From positions 124,001 through 188,000 of the forward strand of contig JAIWZP010000028.1 in NCBI GenBank assembly GCA_025201375.1: a stretch of DNA of 64,000 bases, read 5' to 3'. The position numbers were made by a program, and so were the translations under genes. Below are positions 22,410 through 36,502 of this stretch, in pieces (positions within the stretch are counted from its first letter, which is position 1; each line of letters starts with the position of its first letter). Source of the stretch: Gongronella butleri (Eukaryota; Mucoromycota; Mucoromycetes; Mucorales; Cunninghamellaceae). The notes under the pieces were generated by a model. That model searched no databases. It saw nothing but the letters and a program-made list of their open reading frames with translations, and was not told where the DNA came from.

Positions 22410-24310
22410 ATGGAAGAGGTAAGACGCCTACAAACTTGCCAGGGAGGCTGGATCGCGTCTTGAACTCACTCGCTGACTGTTTTATTTTAGGCGACAGCTG
22501 ACACGTTTGCTGCCAAGCAACAGCAAGAGCGGGCACAGCGTCTTTTCAATATTGTAAGTGGCCAACGCGAGGAACATGGTGCTTGTGCCTTGCAGAGCTG
22601 ACCCTGTTTTTGCCCTTTTCATTCAGCTGAATGCCTCTGCAGGGTCCCCCGGCCACGTCAATTCTATCAGCATTCTAGGAACCCGTCATACGCGTCCTGG
22701 GTTCCTCGAGACGGCGACCGAGGAGGTGTTAAAGTCCAAGACCGTGGCGGACGTCATCAACTCGTCGCAGACGGTGGCCGAGAAGCTGGTTATGCTGGGT
22801 ATCTTTGACGACGTGCAGATCCTTTTGGACAAGGCGTCTGACCACGATCCACTCGCTGCGCCAGACTCGATCAACGTCGTGTACCAGGTCAAGGAGAAGA
22901 ACCGCTTCATGATAAAGACGGGCACGGAAATTGGCAACAACGAGGGCACAATGGTACGATCACGGTCCATGCTTTGGCAATGTGACACGCGCGATTGACT
23001 TGCATTCTTTTGCTTAGAATGGCTCGCTGACGATACGCAATGTGTTTGGTGGCGGCGAGACTCTGGATACCGTCACCTCCTTTGGCAATCGCACCAGCCA
23101 GGCGTTCCAGGTAAGCATCCACGGCCTCTCAATCGCGCTCAATCGCTAATTTTCTCGTGCTTTTAATAGTTTATTCTGTCATCCCCCGTCAGAGCGTCGC
23201 CCTACACGCGTGTCGATGTGAATGCGCACCACGTCCTGCGTAACAACAAGTTGTACAGCTCGTACGAAGAATTGTCGCGCGGCGCAGGCTTGCGTTACAA
23301 GGTAACATTGGGAAAAACGACGCGTCGACCGCGTGTAATCTCATCCAATTGCCTTTTTTTTTTTTCATTAGACGATGTCCAAGTTTGGCTACCACGAACT
23401 TGGCTACGATTGCACCTGGCGCTCCATAGACCATGTGACCCCGACGGCGTCGCTCAGGTACGCACAAAAAAAGAAAAAAAAAGAAACCAAAAATAGGAGA
23501 AGTCGACACTGATTGGGTTCATTTAGCATACGCGATCAAGCGGGCCACTCGCTCAAATCGTCGCTGCAGCATCTGTTTGTGCATGACGCGCGCGATCACA
23601 AGCTTGTGCCGACGCGCGGCCACTATTTCCGCGTGTCGCAGGAGCTTGCGGGTGTGCTTGGGGTGGGCAATGCTCAATTTTTCAAAACGGAGGTGGACGC
23701 GCAGGTGTGCCGGTCAGTTGGCGGCGGCCAGCTGCTGCACGACGGCAGCAACCACTTTGCTTTGCATCCCGGTTATACATTGAGTCTGCGTGTCCGTGCG
23801 GGCTGGCTCGCCGATCTCGCCGAAAAGGGCTCCACGGTCTCAGACAAGTACTTGTTGGGTGGCCCGTTGTCTGTGCGCGGCTTCAAGACCGCAGGCATCG
23901 GCCCACGCGATTACAGTAAGCATCTAAAAGAAAAAAAAAAAAAACGAAAAAATTGCTCATTTTTCGTCCCTTTTTTCCCCCTTTTTACAGAGGACGCGCT
24001 CGGTGGCGACGCATACTGGTCGGTGGGTGTGAGCGCAATTGCGCCGATTCCGCGGTACGAGACGAAGCCGCTGCGCTTGCACGCGTTTGTCAATGCCGGT
24101 TCGTCAATTCCATGGTCGTGGGGTATGGGTGCACGCGCAACGGCCGATGCACTCACGCGATCGCCTAGCACGTCCGCGGGCGTCGGCCTCATCTACCACC
24201 ATGGCGACCTCGCACGCCTCGAGCTTAATTTCTGCGCGCCATTGACGGCCGCACGTGGAGACCAGGTCCACCGGGGCTTCCAATTCGGCATTGGCGTCGA
24301 CTTTTTGTAG
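22410..24310 (+). CDS. SAM50: Sam50/Tob55, mitochondrial outer-membrane beta-barrel assembly channel
   Basis: Sam50 is the Omp85-family core of the SAM complex, which folds beta-barrel proteins into the mitochondrial outer membrane. Eight exons (22410-22418, 22491-22553, 22627-22953, 23018-23110, 23170-23301, 23372-23457, 23527-23915, 23991-24310) sum to 1419 nt, or 472 aa, near the usual fungal length. The N-terminal region has one POTRA-like domain, starting around 'NSISILGTRHTRPGF' and ending near 'VVYQVKEKNRF'. The C-terminal barrel has the family hallmark 'GGPLSVRGF' (the Omp85 VRGF lid-lock motif) and ends in 'FQFGIGVDFL', a beta-signal-like last strand. There is no cleavable presequence, as expected. 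The 9-nt first exon encoding Met-Glu-Glu is short but is supported by phase and by a GTAAGA donor. It converges with RAD5; their stops are 215 bp apart. Confidence 0.92.
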
Positions 24311-24525
24311 ATCTCTCCTTGTCCCTTCTCCCCCCTTCCCATCTTTTTTTTTTATTTTGCTGACTCGCTTCCTCCCCACCCTTCCGCATCATGTACATCC
24401 CCTCTCTTTTTTCATAAAAATCCCTGTAGACCGGCTTATGCAACCCAAAAAAGAGAAAAACAAGGTAAAAGCGCCATTTGGGACTGATTTATGCTGAGCA
24501 AATGTGAAATACAATATGACGGGCC

Positions 24526-27500
24526 CTATTTGCCAAACAGAGCATGGATATCTTGAATGCGTTGTGCTTGCGACTCCTCTTTGGACTTGTACAGCTCGCG
24601 CATGAGAGCCTAGGAGAGAAAAATCGACCAACGCCGTGCAAAACATGAAAAAACGAATCAAAACAAAACTCGAGGCTTACCTGCTTGCGACTTTGGATTT
24701 TGAGCATCTGCTCCTCCACGGTTTCCGAGACAATTAAGCGCGTGACAATCACCTTTTTGGGTGGAAAAAGTAAAAAAAAAAAAAGTGAGATAAATGACAA
24801 TCACGGTGATTGAATGCGACGCGTCGCGTGTTGATGCTTTTACCTCCTCTTTTTGACCCAATCGATGGACACGATCAATGGCTTGCGCCTCGGTGGCATA
24901 GTTCCACCAGGGGTCCTTTTTTTTTAAAATGATGGCAGTGAGCAATTTGGCTTTTCCCCCACTTTTTCATTTTTACCATGACAATCACGCGACTTGCGCA
25001 AGTGAGGTTGAGACCGACGCCGCCGGCGAGCAAGCTGATGAGCATAACTTTTGTGTCCGTGTCCTTGTCGATGAACTGTTGCAGGGCCTTGTCGCGTTGG
25101 TTGCGCGTCATGGAGCCATCAAAGCGTGTGTAGGTGATATTGTGGTCGTTAAGCACGTCGCCAATGAGCGTGAGGAAGGAGGTGAAATGCGAATAGACAA
25201 TGGTCCGCCTGCCCTCGCGAATGTATTGCTTGACATGGCGCAGCAGAGCCTCGATTTTCGTCGACGGTCGATTGCCGCCAATGGCAAGTCGCACGTCTGA
25301 CGATCCACGCGTCACCTCGAGAAGATCAGAGTCGTGCACGGGCCCACGGCGGCATGTCGGGCATTGGCCATCATTGTTCTCGCGGTCGGATCTCTAAATC
25401 AAAAAAAAAATAGAGAGAAATGGAAATGGACGCGTCAATTTCTGCTTTTTTTTCTTTCTTTCCAGTCTCTCTCTCCATACCTCGAGATACTCGGAAATGC
25501 ACGCTCGACAAAACATGTGAAGGCAAGGAAGCATGATCATGCTGTCATTTGGCTCAAAGCACAAGGGACACTCTTCGGGCAGCGTGTTTTGCGTGTTTCC
25601 GTCTGCAATGTCGCGCAATAGATTGGCGCCATAGGACGAGGTGGTGGGCGAGTCAATGTCCATGGGGTCCTGGCTGGATGAATTGGACATGGGCGTCTTG
25701 TTTCCATCATTGTCGGCAAAGTTGTTGTTGTAGCGCTCGAGCAGCGACGATAGCGACAAGGTGGGGCCCTGCTCGTTGACCTGCAGCCTGTCGGACAGCT
25801 TCTTGTCTGCCTTGTTGAGCACCATGTACGGATGGCACGATGCCTGGCGCAGACGCGTCAACATGTGCAGAATATGCGCATAATTGTTGAGCACGGTGCC
25901 CGCCGCACAAAAGTGGTTGAATTTGGTCTTGGAGTCCGTGTACAGGCAGTCGTACACGTCGCGCTCGGGCTCAGACATGGTCAGATATTCAATGTTCACC
26001 GTTTTTTTGGGGATTTGCACAATAGGATTGTTGTTGTGGTCGCGCATATTCTTGGTACGCCGCAGCACAAGCGGCTCCAGCACCGTCTTGACCGTGTGCA
26101 GCGCCTGGATGTCTTTTCGTTCAAACGGAATGGTGATGTGTGCGCGCCAAAACGTGTAATTCGCCCTAAAATAAGCAACAAAAATCGAAAATGAGTCAAG
26201 AAAGAGACAAAAGAGAAAAATAAAAAGCAACGTACCATGGCTCACAACGGAGGAATCGTACCAATGCAAAGAGATCATCCAATTTGTTCTATTCATATTT
26301 TAAAAAAAAAATGATGGGTCAAAATCATGAATTATATTGTTTTCCTTGCAATTGTACCTGGATGGGTGTGCCGGTGAGCGCCCATCTGCGCTTGCCAAGA
26401 AGCTGGCAGCATGCGCGGCTTGTCTGGCTACCACGATTGCGGATGGTGTGCGCCTCGTCGAGCACAATGCGCCAAAAGTTGATTTTTGCGAGCGTGCTGT
26501 TGGAGTTGCTGCTGCTAGTGCTGCTTCCGATGCTGCTGCTCCACTCGGAGCGGACGACGCCATAGCTGGTGACCACGACATCCGGCGCCTCGCCGTCCCA
26601 GCGGCACACGCGCTCCATGAAATTCGCCGTGCGCGTGGTTTCATAATACGACTCGACTTTGAGCGTGTCATCGATAGACCCGCGCTGCAATTCGCTGACC
26701 CACTGCGAAATCAGCGAATTGGGACACACGACGAGCGTCGTCGGCGAGCTGCGGTCGCGCTCGGCACGTGGCGGCTTGGGCGACTCACCCACCTTGTACC
26801 GATTTGCATGAATCACACTCAGCATCTCAATGGTCTTTCCAAGGCCCATTTCTACAAGAAAAAGGGAAAAAAGAAAGCGCGTCAACTTCACATGCTCTCC
26901 TCTTGATTTCGACGGCGACGTACCATCAGCTAGAATGCCACCTCGCTCTTGGGCATTGGTTTCTGGGAAATCCAGCGTCAGATCGCCTTAAAAAAAGCAA
27001 ATGTAATGGAGACGTGAGCGTGAGTTTGCGAATTCAAGTGATTTCAAGTGATTTCAAGTGGTTTTTACCATTGTAGGGGTTGAAATAAAATGTAGTCGGC
27101 GTGTCAACCTCTTGCTGGGAGCCATTGGCGGGGGATGAGTCGATGGGGAACGTGTAGGCTTGGTACAGCGGATGCATGGACCGCACATCCACGCCATGGT
27201 CCTCCTGATTGATACTCTCCTTGGCCACCATCCACGAAAGCGCCTAAAAATGACATTAGAAACCAAAGAAATCAGAAAATGGCGCGTTTTCCCTCTCCCC
27301 CCTTTTTTTTTTTTGGACTCACACGCTGCTGATACGGCTTGAGGGTGAGAGCAAGGCTCTTTGGCTGCTCCATGGGCGCGATTTGCTCATCAAAGCGCTG
27401 TGCTTTTTCGTAAATCGAATCGAGCTGTTCATCGGACACGTCCTTCACCTGGTTTTCCTTTGCATCCGGATTGTCGCCGTCATCGTCGTCGGCTGCAGGC

Positions 27501-28467
27501 GTGGGCGGCTTGGTGGCAATGGCCTGTGCGATGTCATCAATGAGGGTTTCGGATTGTGGGACGGTGGATGAGCGCGACGGCTTCAAGGCGATGGCGCGCA
27601 TAAGTGACAGCATGGCCATGGCACGCTGGCGCCGTGCAATGTCGAACAGGTCTTCATTTTCGCTGTGTTCGGGTGGTGGGGCACCGTGGGGAAACACGTG
27701 GCCTGCATTCTCCTTGGCAAACGCGCTTTCGAGCAAAAAACACTTCATTTGCAGCAAGATCTCCTCGCCCGTCTTGAGCGTATCATTGCAAAGGATCACC
27801 GACGCCTCAAAGTGGCACACATTCAAATCCAGCAGGCGCGACACGTATTGAGCCACGTCGCGCGGCAATCGCCCAACCTCTCGCCCGTCCATCGTCGAAA
27901 ATCGCACAATCGTATGCGGATCAGCCGGCAATTGCCTGCTGCGCTGCTTTTTCGCGAATTGATTCACTGCATTGTTCCTGCCAATCATCACCGTGTCCCC
28001 CGCGCGTAGATTTGCATCACCGCTGTATGTCGACCACGCTAAAATAAAATAAAAATTAAAATCATGAACATTTCATGGTCAAAACACGTTGTTTGCGATC
28101 CGTTTCACCGCGACAGGCACAAAAGGTCCCCTGGTTTGTGCCAAGTTTTTGATCTCTTACCGTTGACGATCGTCTCGCCAATATAAAACTTTGGGCAAAT
28201 AGGCCCTGTGATAACCGATCGAGCAGCTCTAGCGCGTTTGGCCGCCGTGGAAGTGGCTGCTGAAGGCTGGTGGGCGGGAACAGTGGCGCGAGACGCCGGC
28301 ACAGGCACGGGCGTGACAGCCGGAACTTGGGGAGCAGGGGGATTGAAGTGCAGATTGACGGCACGCTCGACATCGCCGTTTGCAGCGCGTAAAAGTTGCT
28401 GGAGGCGCGGAAATGATACAGAGGTGCCAAGAATCGCACGCAACAGCTCGATCTTATTAATATCCAT
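24526..28467 (-). CDS. RAD5: Rad5/HLTF-type SWI2/SNF2 ATPase with HIRAN and RING domains
   Basis: Rad5 is a DNA-damage-tolerance factor: a fork-remodelling translocase and an E3 that extends K63 ubiquitin chains on PCNA with Ubc13-Mms2. Eleven exons (28467-28161, 28038-27323, 27243-27069, 26986-26924, 26851-26358, 26288-26236, 26165-25481, 25393-24977, 24915-24844, 24752-24681, 24609-24526) give about 1045 aa. The order is a UBA/CUE-like helix near residues 1-45, a HIRAN-like domain (around 'GDTVMIGRNN' to 'VARYVSRLL-like' text), the N-lobe with Walker A lysine K426 in 'DEMGLGKT', a 'LDEAHTIRN' box, a C3HC4 RING starting at C802 ('CPLCFE' ... 'CPTCRR'), and a C-lobe with 'LLAGGVGLNLT' and 'DRVHRLGQ'. 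A RING embedded between the lobes is diagnostic. It is divergent from RIO2, with 249 bp between the ATGs. The exon 10 border may be off by one base. Confidence 0.93.
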
Positions 28468-28716
28468 GAAAGTAAAGAGGAAAAAAAGAAAAAAAAAAAA
28501 AAAAAAAACGTGGAAGAGAGGCACGAAAAAGATATACTGTAACCGCGACCGCGTCGGCTTTTGAATTCCCACTTGAATTGAGCGCTTTCTCTTTTTGGCA
28601 CAATCAAGCAAAAGGGGCTTTTCAGACCAGAGCGCTGCGCACACTCTTTTTTTTTTTTTTTTTTTCTCTCTCTTTTTCACTTCTCTTTTCCAGGTTTTAT
28701 TTTTTTTTTTTCAACC
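28468..28716. promoter_or_regulatory. Bidirectional promoter, RAD5/RIO2
   Basis: The 249 bp between divergent start codons must drive both genes. There are long A runs (about 28480-28507) next to the RAD5 start and long T runs (28647-28670 and 28700-28710) next to the RIO2 start. Both read as T on the sense strand just upstream of the gene. No TATA box is evident. Confidence 0.5.
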
Positions 28717-30693
<1,977 letters not shown>

Positions 30694-31532
30694 AATTTTT
30701 CACCGTTGCCAAATTTTTTTTGTGCATCCCCCCACCCCCCGCCCTCTTTTGCCCCTGTGCCATTGAACTGTTTTCCATCCCTTTTCACCCCCACCCCATT
30801 TTTGTTTCATCCTGCATCAGCTAAAATAAAAAAAAAATCGAGCATTCACTCAAAATGACGTAAAATGAAATTTTAGCACCAGCGTGACCCGTTTCGCATC
30901 CATTGTGCGCCCAGGCGTCGCCAGACGAGCGTCGGAGTCCATGCAAAAGTTGATCGACGCTTGCACCACATACCACGACGCCAATTATTTAATGTCCGCC
31001 GCTCATTCGCCCTTTTTTTTTTTTTTTTTTTTTTTTGCCTTGCAGCCCCGAAGTCATCCGGAAAAAGCGCCAAAAGAGCCTCAAATGAGGACATGCGCTG
31101 CAAATCAGCCTAAAAGGAAAGCCAGGGGAAAGGATAGCATCAGCTGATCCACATATACAACACATCCATCCCATTTGAAGCGTCTTCCGACAAATTCACC
31201 CCTTCCATTTGCAAAAATGCCTCAATTGCTTTTCACACGACGACTGTTGATCGACAAAAAGGTTCCTGGGTCGCTTTCAAAGTTTCTTTGACAAAGACTC
31301 TGCAAGGAGAGAGGAAAAAGTAGAAAATGAAAATGAAAAAAAGGAGGAAATGGGTTTGTGAGGACGTTGGGGTATTTTTTTGGCCACATTTTTTTGTTTG
31401 ATTTTTGCAGGATCCAAGTGTGCTTGCGGCTAACCAAACAGGGAATGGCTATGGAAATTCAACGTCGGGCTTCTTTCTCCTTCTTTTTTCCCTTTCTTTT
31501 TTTTTCTTTTTCTTCATGGGTTCGTAAGGAAT
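30694..31532. other. Intergenic stretch with possible unassigned exons
   Basis: About 840 bp between RIO2 and the F-box/LRR gene. On the plus strand 30880-30990 reads open ('RFASIVRPGVARRASES' followed by 'MQKLIDACTTYHDANYL'). After a T tract and 'TTGCAG' there is a short open piece ending at TGA (31045-31087). On the minus strand 31045-31125 also reads open after a TTTTAG. Either could be an exon of a small gene, but neither gives a complete model with a start and canonical donor. Confidence 0.35.
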
Positions 31533-33380
31533 ATGGTGCTCAGTACGCTGCCTATTGAAATTATCCTCAGGATTCGCGCCGGGCTCGCTGTCAACGATCT
31601 CAAGGCACTGCGGTTGACGTGTCGTTCCTGGCATTTCTTTAGCACAAAGCTGCTGTTTTCGTCTACACGCATCTATGTTCACGACTTTGACGGCCTTTTG
31701 GGCCTGCTTACCCTGCTCGTCAGCACACGCTCCATGGCCCATTATATTGAGCGCGTCAACATTGGCTTCAATTTTGAGGAATTCACCGTGGAGCACCTGC
31801 ACAAGCTGGACCAGCTATTTCTTCTTTGCCCAAACATCACCGAAGTGGACATGCATTACCCCAAGGTGATCGGCTGGTGCTCAGAATGCAGTGGCCATGA
31901 CCCCAATACGTGCCCTGGCTATTTGACCCGCATGTTCATGGCATTGCTCAAGCAAATCGTCTCAAAAGCTGGACTCAAGAAATTCACCTTTTATGACCAT
32001 GGCTACGACCGCTACATTGACAAGCATCCTGTTCAGCAACCCATTCATTGGGTCATCCCGCAGCAGCTCACGGCATCGCTGCGTGTGTTGGACATTCGCG
32101 ACCAATTCATCGAAAACAGCGATCTTTTCCTGCTTGAGGCGCTCCAGCGCCAGTGTCCGCTGCTTCAATCGCTGACGTGCCGCTTCCGCAGCATCCGCTA
32201 CAAGAACAAGCCCCTGCTCACACGATTGCTCCAGCTTGGACCGGCCAATTCGCCGCCAAACTCGACAAACACGGTCATCCCCTGGCCATCCATGACCAAC
32301 CTTGTTCTCATGATTCGCTCAAACGAGAGGGAATTCACGTGTCTGCTGCCGTTCATCGCGCTAAAGATGCCAAACCTGGCTTGCTTCTTTTTTTTGCACT
32401 TTGAAAACGAATCCATCTCGTACCCGCCGCCACCGTTGATCCGCTCGCCCGAGCAGCAGCCAGATTTGTCTCATTTCGTGTGGAAAACGCTAAAGTTCCC
32501 GACACGCCTGCGCCTGCGCTGCTCACACATCCACTCGGACATGCTGATGCAGCGCGGCGCTGTTTATCGCGGCATACAGCAATTGGACACTTTTGTCTGC
32601 TCCCTGGACGGCGACGACACGGAAGAGCTGCTGGACGTGCGTGAGCTGCTCGAAGGACTGCCGGACATCCAGCGATTGAACCTTGTCGGCTCCTCGTTTA
32701 TGAGCTACAGCGACACAGGGCGTCTTTACCGCCAAATCACCCACGTCCACTTTAGCAATGCGGAAGAGGAATACGGCGACGTCTTGGAAGCCATGTCGCT
32801 GTGTATGCCCAACCTTCAATCGCTCACCGTCGAGAATTGCCGTTTGCAAATGCACGAATTCCAGCCAAGCACCTTTAATCACCCGCTGTTCGCCTCGCTC
32901 ATCACCACATTTACTTTCCACCACATGTCGCAATCTGCAAAGTGGTACTCGCTGCCGCACAGCCGCCTGGACGCGCTCGTGATCAACGATCGCCTCTTGT
33001 CATCCACCGAGCACCAGTTCCCCGCCGTGGTCATTTTGCTGCAGGACACAAAGACAACCATTGGGCCCGACACACGTGCTTGGCTCTTCAAACACGACAC
33101 ACAAGACGCCAATGACACGCAAGCTTCAATGGCTCGCGCGCGCCGCATGCCCATCATGCCCTTTTTCAACACAACCGCAAAGCTCAATTACATTAAAATC
33201 GACGATCAAGTGTGGGATAAGCTCATCACGCGTCAGGGCCGCGCAGAAATGAGCACAGAGGCTGTAAAAGGCAACACCATCGCCACAGACGCCCTCAATG
33301 CCTATTGCGAGGGCCGCGTGCACATCATCTTGTGCCAATCCGTCAAATCGCTCCAGTTCCTCAATTGCCAGCTCATATAG
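31533..33380 (+). CDS. F-box/LRR-like protein, intronless
   Basis: A single uninterrupted 615-codon frame. It begins with an F-box ('LPIEIILRIRAGLAVNDLKAL', then 'RLTCRSWHFFSTKLLFSSTR'), the Skp1-binding motif of SCF ubiquitin ligase receptors. The rest has loosely spaced leucine-rich segments such as 'SLRVLDIRDQFI', 'PLLQSLTCRFRSI', 'IQRLNLVGSSF' and 'NLQSLTVENCRL', with the pattern of divergent LRR solenoids in large fungal F-box families. It is one of the few intronless genes here, so a reverse-transcribed origin is possible. The ATG at 31533 puts the F-box at residues 5-45, the usual position. Homopolymer T runs lie just upstream. The substrate is unknown. Confidence 0.8.
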   Translation: MVLSTLPIEIILRIRAGLAVNDLKALRLTCRSWHFFSTKLLFSSTRIYVHDFDGLLGLLTLLVSTRSMAHYIERVNIGFNFEEFTVEHLHKLDQLFLLCPNITEVDMHYPKVIGWCSECSGHDPNTCPGYLTRMFMALLKQIVSKAGLKKFTFYDHGYDRYIDKHPVQQPIHWVIPQQLTASLRVLDIRDQFIENSDLFLLEALQRQCPLLQSLTCRFRSIRYKNKPLLTRLLQLGPANSPPNSTNTVIPWPSMTNLVLMIRSNEREFTCLLPFIALKMPNLACFFFLHFENESISYPPPPLIRSPEQQPDLSHFVWKTLKFPTRLRLRCSHIHSDMLMQRGAVYRGIQQLDTFVCSLDGDDTEELLDVRELLEGLPDIQRLNLVGSSFMSYSDTGRLYRQITHVHFSNAEEEYGDVLEAMSLCMPNLQSLTVENCRLQMHEFQPSTFNHPLFASLITTFTFHHMSQSAKWYSLPHSRLDALVINDRLLSSTEHQFPAVVILLQDTKTTIGPDTRAWLFKHDTQDANDTQASMARARRMPIMPFFNTTAKLNYIKIDDQVWDKLITRQGRAEMSTEAVKGNTIATDALNAYCEGRVHIILCQSVKSLQFLNCQLI

Positions 33381-36300
33381 CCCTACATTTCCCCCCTTCC
33401 CCCCTTCGCCTTCCTTTCCTTTATTCTTGACCCGCTGCTCCCTTGCCCCGCCCTCTTCCTACTCTCCTCCTTATTATCCATTTGTTTTGTTTTGATTTTT
33501 TTTTTCGTGCTTCCCATCATACCGAACAGGTCGATACGTTTGCCTACTTGACTATCTCCACCGTCGTCAATATTCCCTTTGAAAAAAACAACAACGATGA
33601 ATTGTACATCATATGCACCCAAGGTGTTGAAAAATGGATGGCTGAGGTTGACATCGTAAAACGCATGTGATCAAGGGGAGACGCACTTTGTGACCGGGAG
33701 AAGTCAATGCAGCTTGCCGCAGAGATGGCGCTGATTTGTAGGAGAGGGGATAACCATCAAGTGGACCTTGGCGTCATAAGCAAATGGGGCCAAAAATGCT
33801 GGCATCTTGCTCCTAAAGTTCCCAATTTCGCGCCATACCGCGCCATATCGCGCCAAACTAAACTCCATTCGAACGCGACACGCAAGGCATTATTTTACGC
33901 TCCGCTGGGGGGGGAGTGACCGGAATCAACTACAAAACACCACCCCTCTGTGGGTCAAAAGTTTTTGACGACGTTTTACCTTTGTTATTCCTACGTTATC
34001 AATTGAACGAGTGCGCGCGCACCGCGTGAATAACTCGCATTTCTGCGAATTCTAAAACCTTAGCCGCGTCGAATGCGAGCTCAAAACACGCCGGATTATC
34101 CATGATTATACAAGGACACGCAATTGCGCTTTTCTCGTCAGCCTCTTGGTTTACCCCAATTTTTATAACACCAATCAACTAAATTGGTGTCAGAGTTATT
34201 GATACTGTAGCACCACTTTGAGAACCCTGACTAATCACGTTGCAAAATGCTTAAACAAAAATGTGATGATGTGAAAAAGTTCTAAAACAAAAGGCAAAAA
34301 ATCGGGTCCCCATAAAAGTCAGATTTACACCAAGATGAAGCGCTTGGAAAGACCACGAAAACGCAAAAAATGAGCAAGTTCCAGTTGCCCGTTGTCGAGC
34401 AAAAAGCGATTTTAGCCAAATATTTGCTATTTGTCAATTACGGCAAGCGTTCCATTTCAAAAACTTCTCAATGTCATGAAATCGAGAGACGAGTCACATC
34501 ATTGTCGTAAAAAATACTGTATGGACAGGCAGGCAGAGCCGAGCAAATATCATGTCTGCCAAATCAAAATCGGAAATGCTAGTTTTTAGAGTCATTGCAC
34601 ACCAACTCGCCGAGATCTCGATGCGATGTCTCCAAACCACAAGCAGTCTTACCGCGTTTAGCTGCTGTATCATTTAAATGACTCGCGCGTCAATACATTG
34701 TGCCGTTGTCGCGTACGCGACCAGAATGGAAAATCTTTACTCCACTTTGGCTGGGCGCGTCCTCTGGACCTTGTTCGTCGGGCCCTACATTTGAGATAGA
34801 GGATGCTGAACACAAAACATCAGCGATGTCAATTTTTTTCAGGGATCGGATCGCTCATCCTGAGAAAATGCCTATTGCATGAATCCGGGCCAAAACGACC
34901 CCGTGAAGGCTAACTCGCCGAGATCTTGACGCGATGTCTCCAAACCACAAGCGCTTTTACCGCGTTTGCCCGCTGATTCATTTGAGGTGTCTCACGCGTC
35001 GGGACGCTCAGCCGTTGCCCCCGTACGAGACCAAATGGTGCCGACCTTACCCCCTTTACGCCTATGAACTGGCGCTTCATCAGAAACTTGCCTATCCGAT
35101 CTTAAATTTGGACCAGTTGATGGTAGACCCAATTCTCCAGTGGCGTTAATTTTTTTCGCGAATCGGATCACTCAGTCCCGAGAAAACTGGACATCCGTGT
35201 TTGCTAGTGAAAAACCAGCGCAAAACAATATTTTACGCGTTTCTCCCGATGAGCCTAACCATCTGGCTCCAAATTTGAACCAGTGGATACTCGACCCAAA
35301 ACTTCGATGATTCCATTTTTTTTTCCAAATCAGATCACTCAGTCCTGAGAAAATGTACTTTTTATAAACTCAGGGCCAAATCAGGATCAAAACGACTCCT
35401 GAAGGTTAACTTGTCTAGAACTTGACGCGATGTCTCCAAACCACAAGCGCTTTTACCGCGTTTGCCCGCTGATTCATTTGAAGTGTCTCACGCGTCGGGA
35501 CGCTCAGCCGTTGCCCCCGTACGAGACCAAATGATGCCGACCTTACCCCCTTTACGCCTATGCAACTGGCGCTTCCTCAGAAACTCGCTCAAATGATCTC
35601 AAATTTCACCAATTTACTGTAAGGGACACTGTGTGAGAATTTTATTCGAACCAAATGGCGATTGAAGCAAAATTTTTATTATCATAAGTGGATCAAACCG
35701 CTGATTTTGAACCAAATCGCCAAATACACAAAACCCAGCAACTGGACATGCAATTTAACATCACCAGGTGTTTCTACGTCCTCGATATCAGCTAAAACAC
35801 CATTTACAGCTTCATCATGATTGACCAACATCGGGGTAAATGGGGGTCGGGGTTACGAATGACGAACTCGTATTTTATTGCGCAAAATCTTAGCTAGGCG
35901 TAGGCCGGCAGCTAGGCGCCGCAGCAGATTGTGAGAGCACCTCGTGGTGTGTGCCCTGCCGGATGAACGGGGCGCTAAAACAGCTGCATTCATAATGTGC
36001 AAACATGGAATTGACGTGATTCATGGCGCAGCCTGTCGCGCTCATCGGCGCCCACGCGCCACTGTGGCGCCTGGTGGATGCGCGCCCATGAATTCTTTAT
36101 TTTTCGCCACTATCAATTTCAGAAAACATCATCGTGTTGGGCGCATTCACGTCATTTTCAAAAACTTAAAAAAAAAAACACAAAAACACAAAAATGTGGG
36201 TCATCGCCACCAGTTATTCATGAATGGTCACAACGAGCACTTATGACAGCATCTTGTTGCGTTTGCGTGCGCTATGCTGCATGGTGTTATGCCCGTCATT

Positions 36301-36502
36301 ATCCTTTTTTTGGTAATCAAATGTGCTATTTTATAATTCGAAATGCAGATTAAGGACAAAGAGGCGCTTTTAAGCACAAAGCATGGAAGAGGTAGAGAGA
36401 AACGACGCGAAAAGATTATCAGAACCTAATCAAAGACACAATGCAAACACAATTAAAAAAAAAATAAAGAATTGGGGAGTATAGTCATGGCGAAAAATAG
36501 GT
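33381..36502. other. Intergenic region with degenerate tandem repeats
   Basis: Three kilobases without a supportable gene. The first 150 bp are a pyrimidine-rich 3' UTR of the F-box/LRR gene. Positions 34610-35600 hold three related repeat units (see separate entry). A 19-base word at 34520-34538 is shared exactly with 21875-21893. Frames at 33707-33919 and 35944-36246 have no recognisable content. Confidence 0.6.
34610..35600 (+). repeat. Three-copy degenerate tandem repeat
   Basis: The core 'GCGATGTCTCCAAACCACAA' recurs at about 34623, 34931 and 35427. The second and third copies stay nearly identical for about 170 bp, through 'CGGGACGCTCAGCCGTTGCC' and 'CCTTACCCCCTTTACGCCTA'. Between cores, a second module ('CGGATC.CTCA.TCC.GAGAAAA') also recurs, near 34848, 35165 and 35333. 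Spacing is about 310 then 490 bp. No frame is conserved across the units. Confidence 0.8.

Noticed and set aside
33707..33919. 70-codon frame after the F-box/LRR gene
   Set aside because: No motif and no homologous frame elsewhere in the window; the flanks are repeat-like.
34610..35600. CRISPR-like array
   Set aside because: The units are 300-490 bp, degenerate, and the genome is eukaryotic; there are no short direct repeats with unique spacers.
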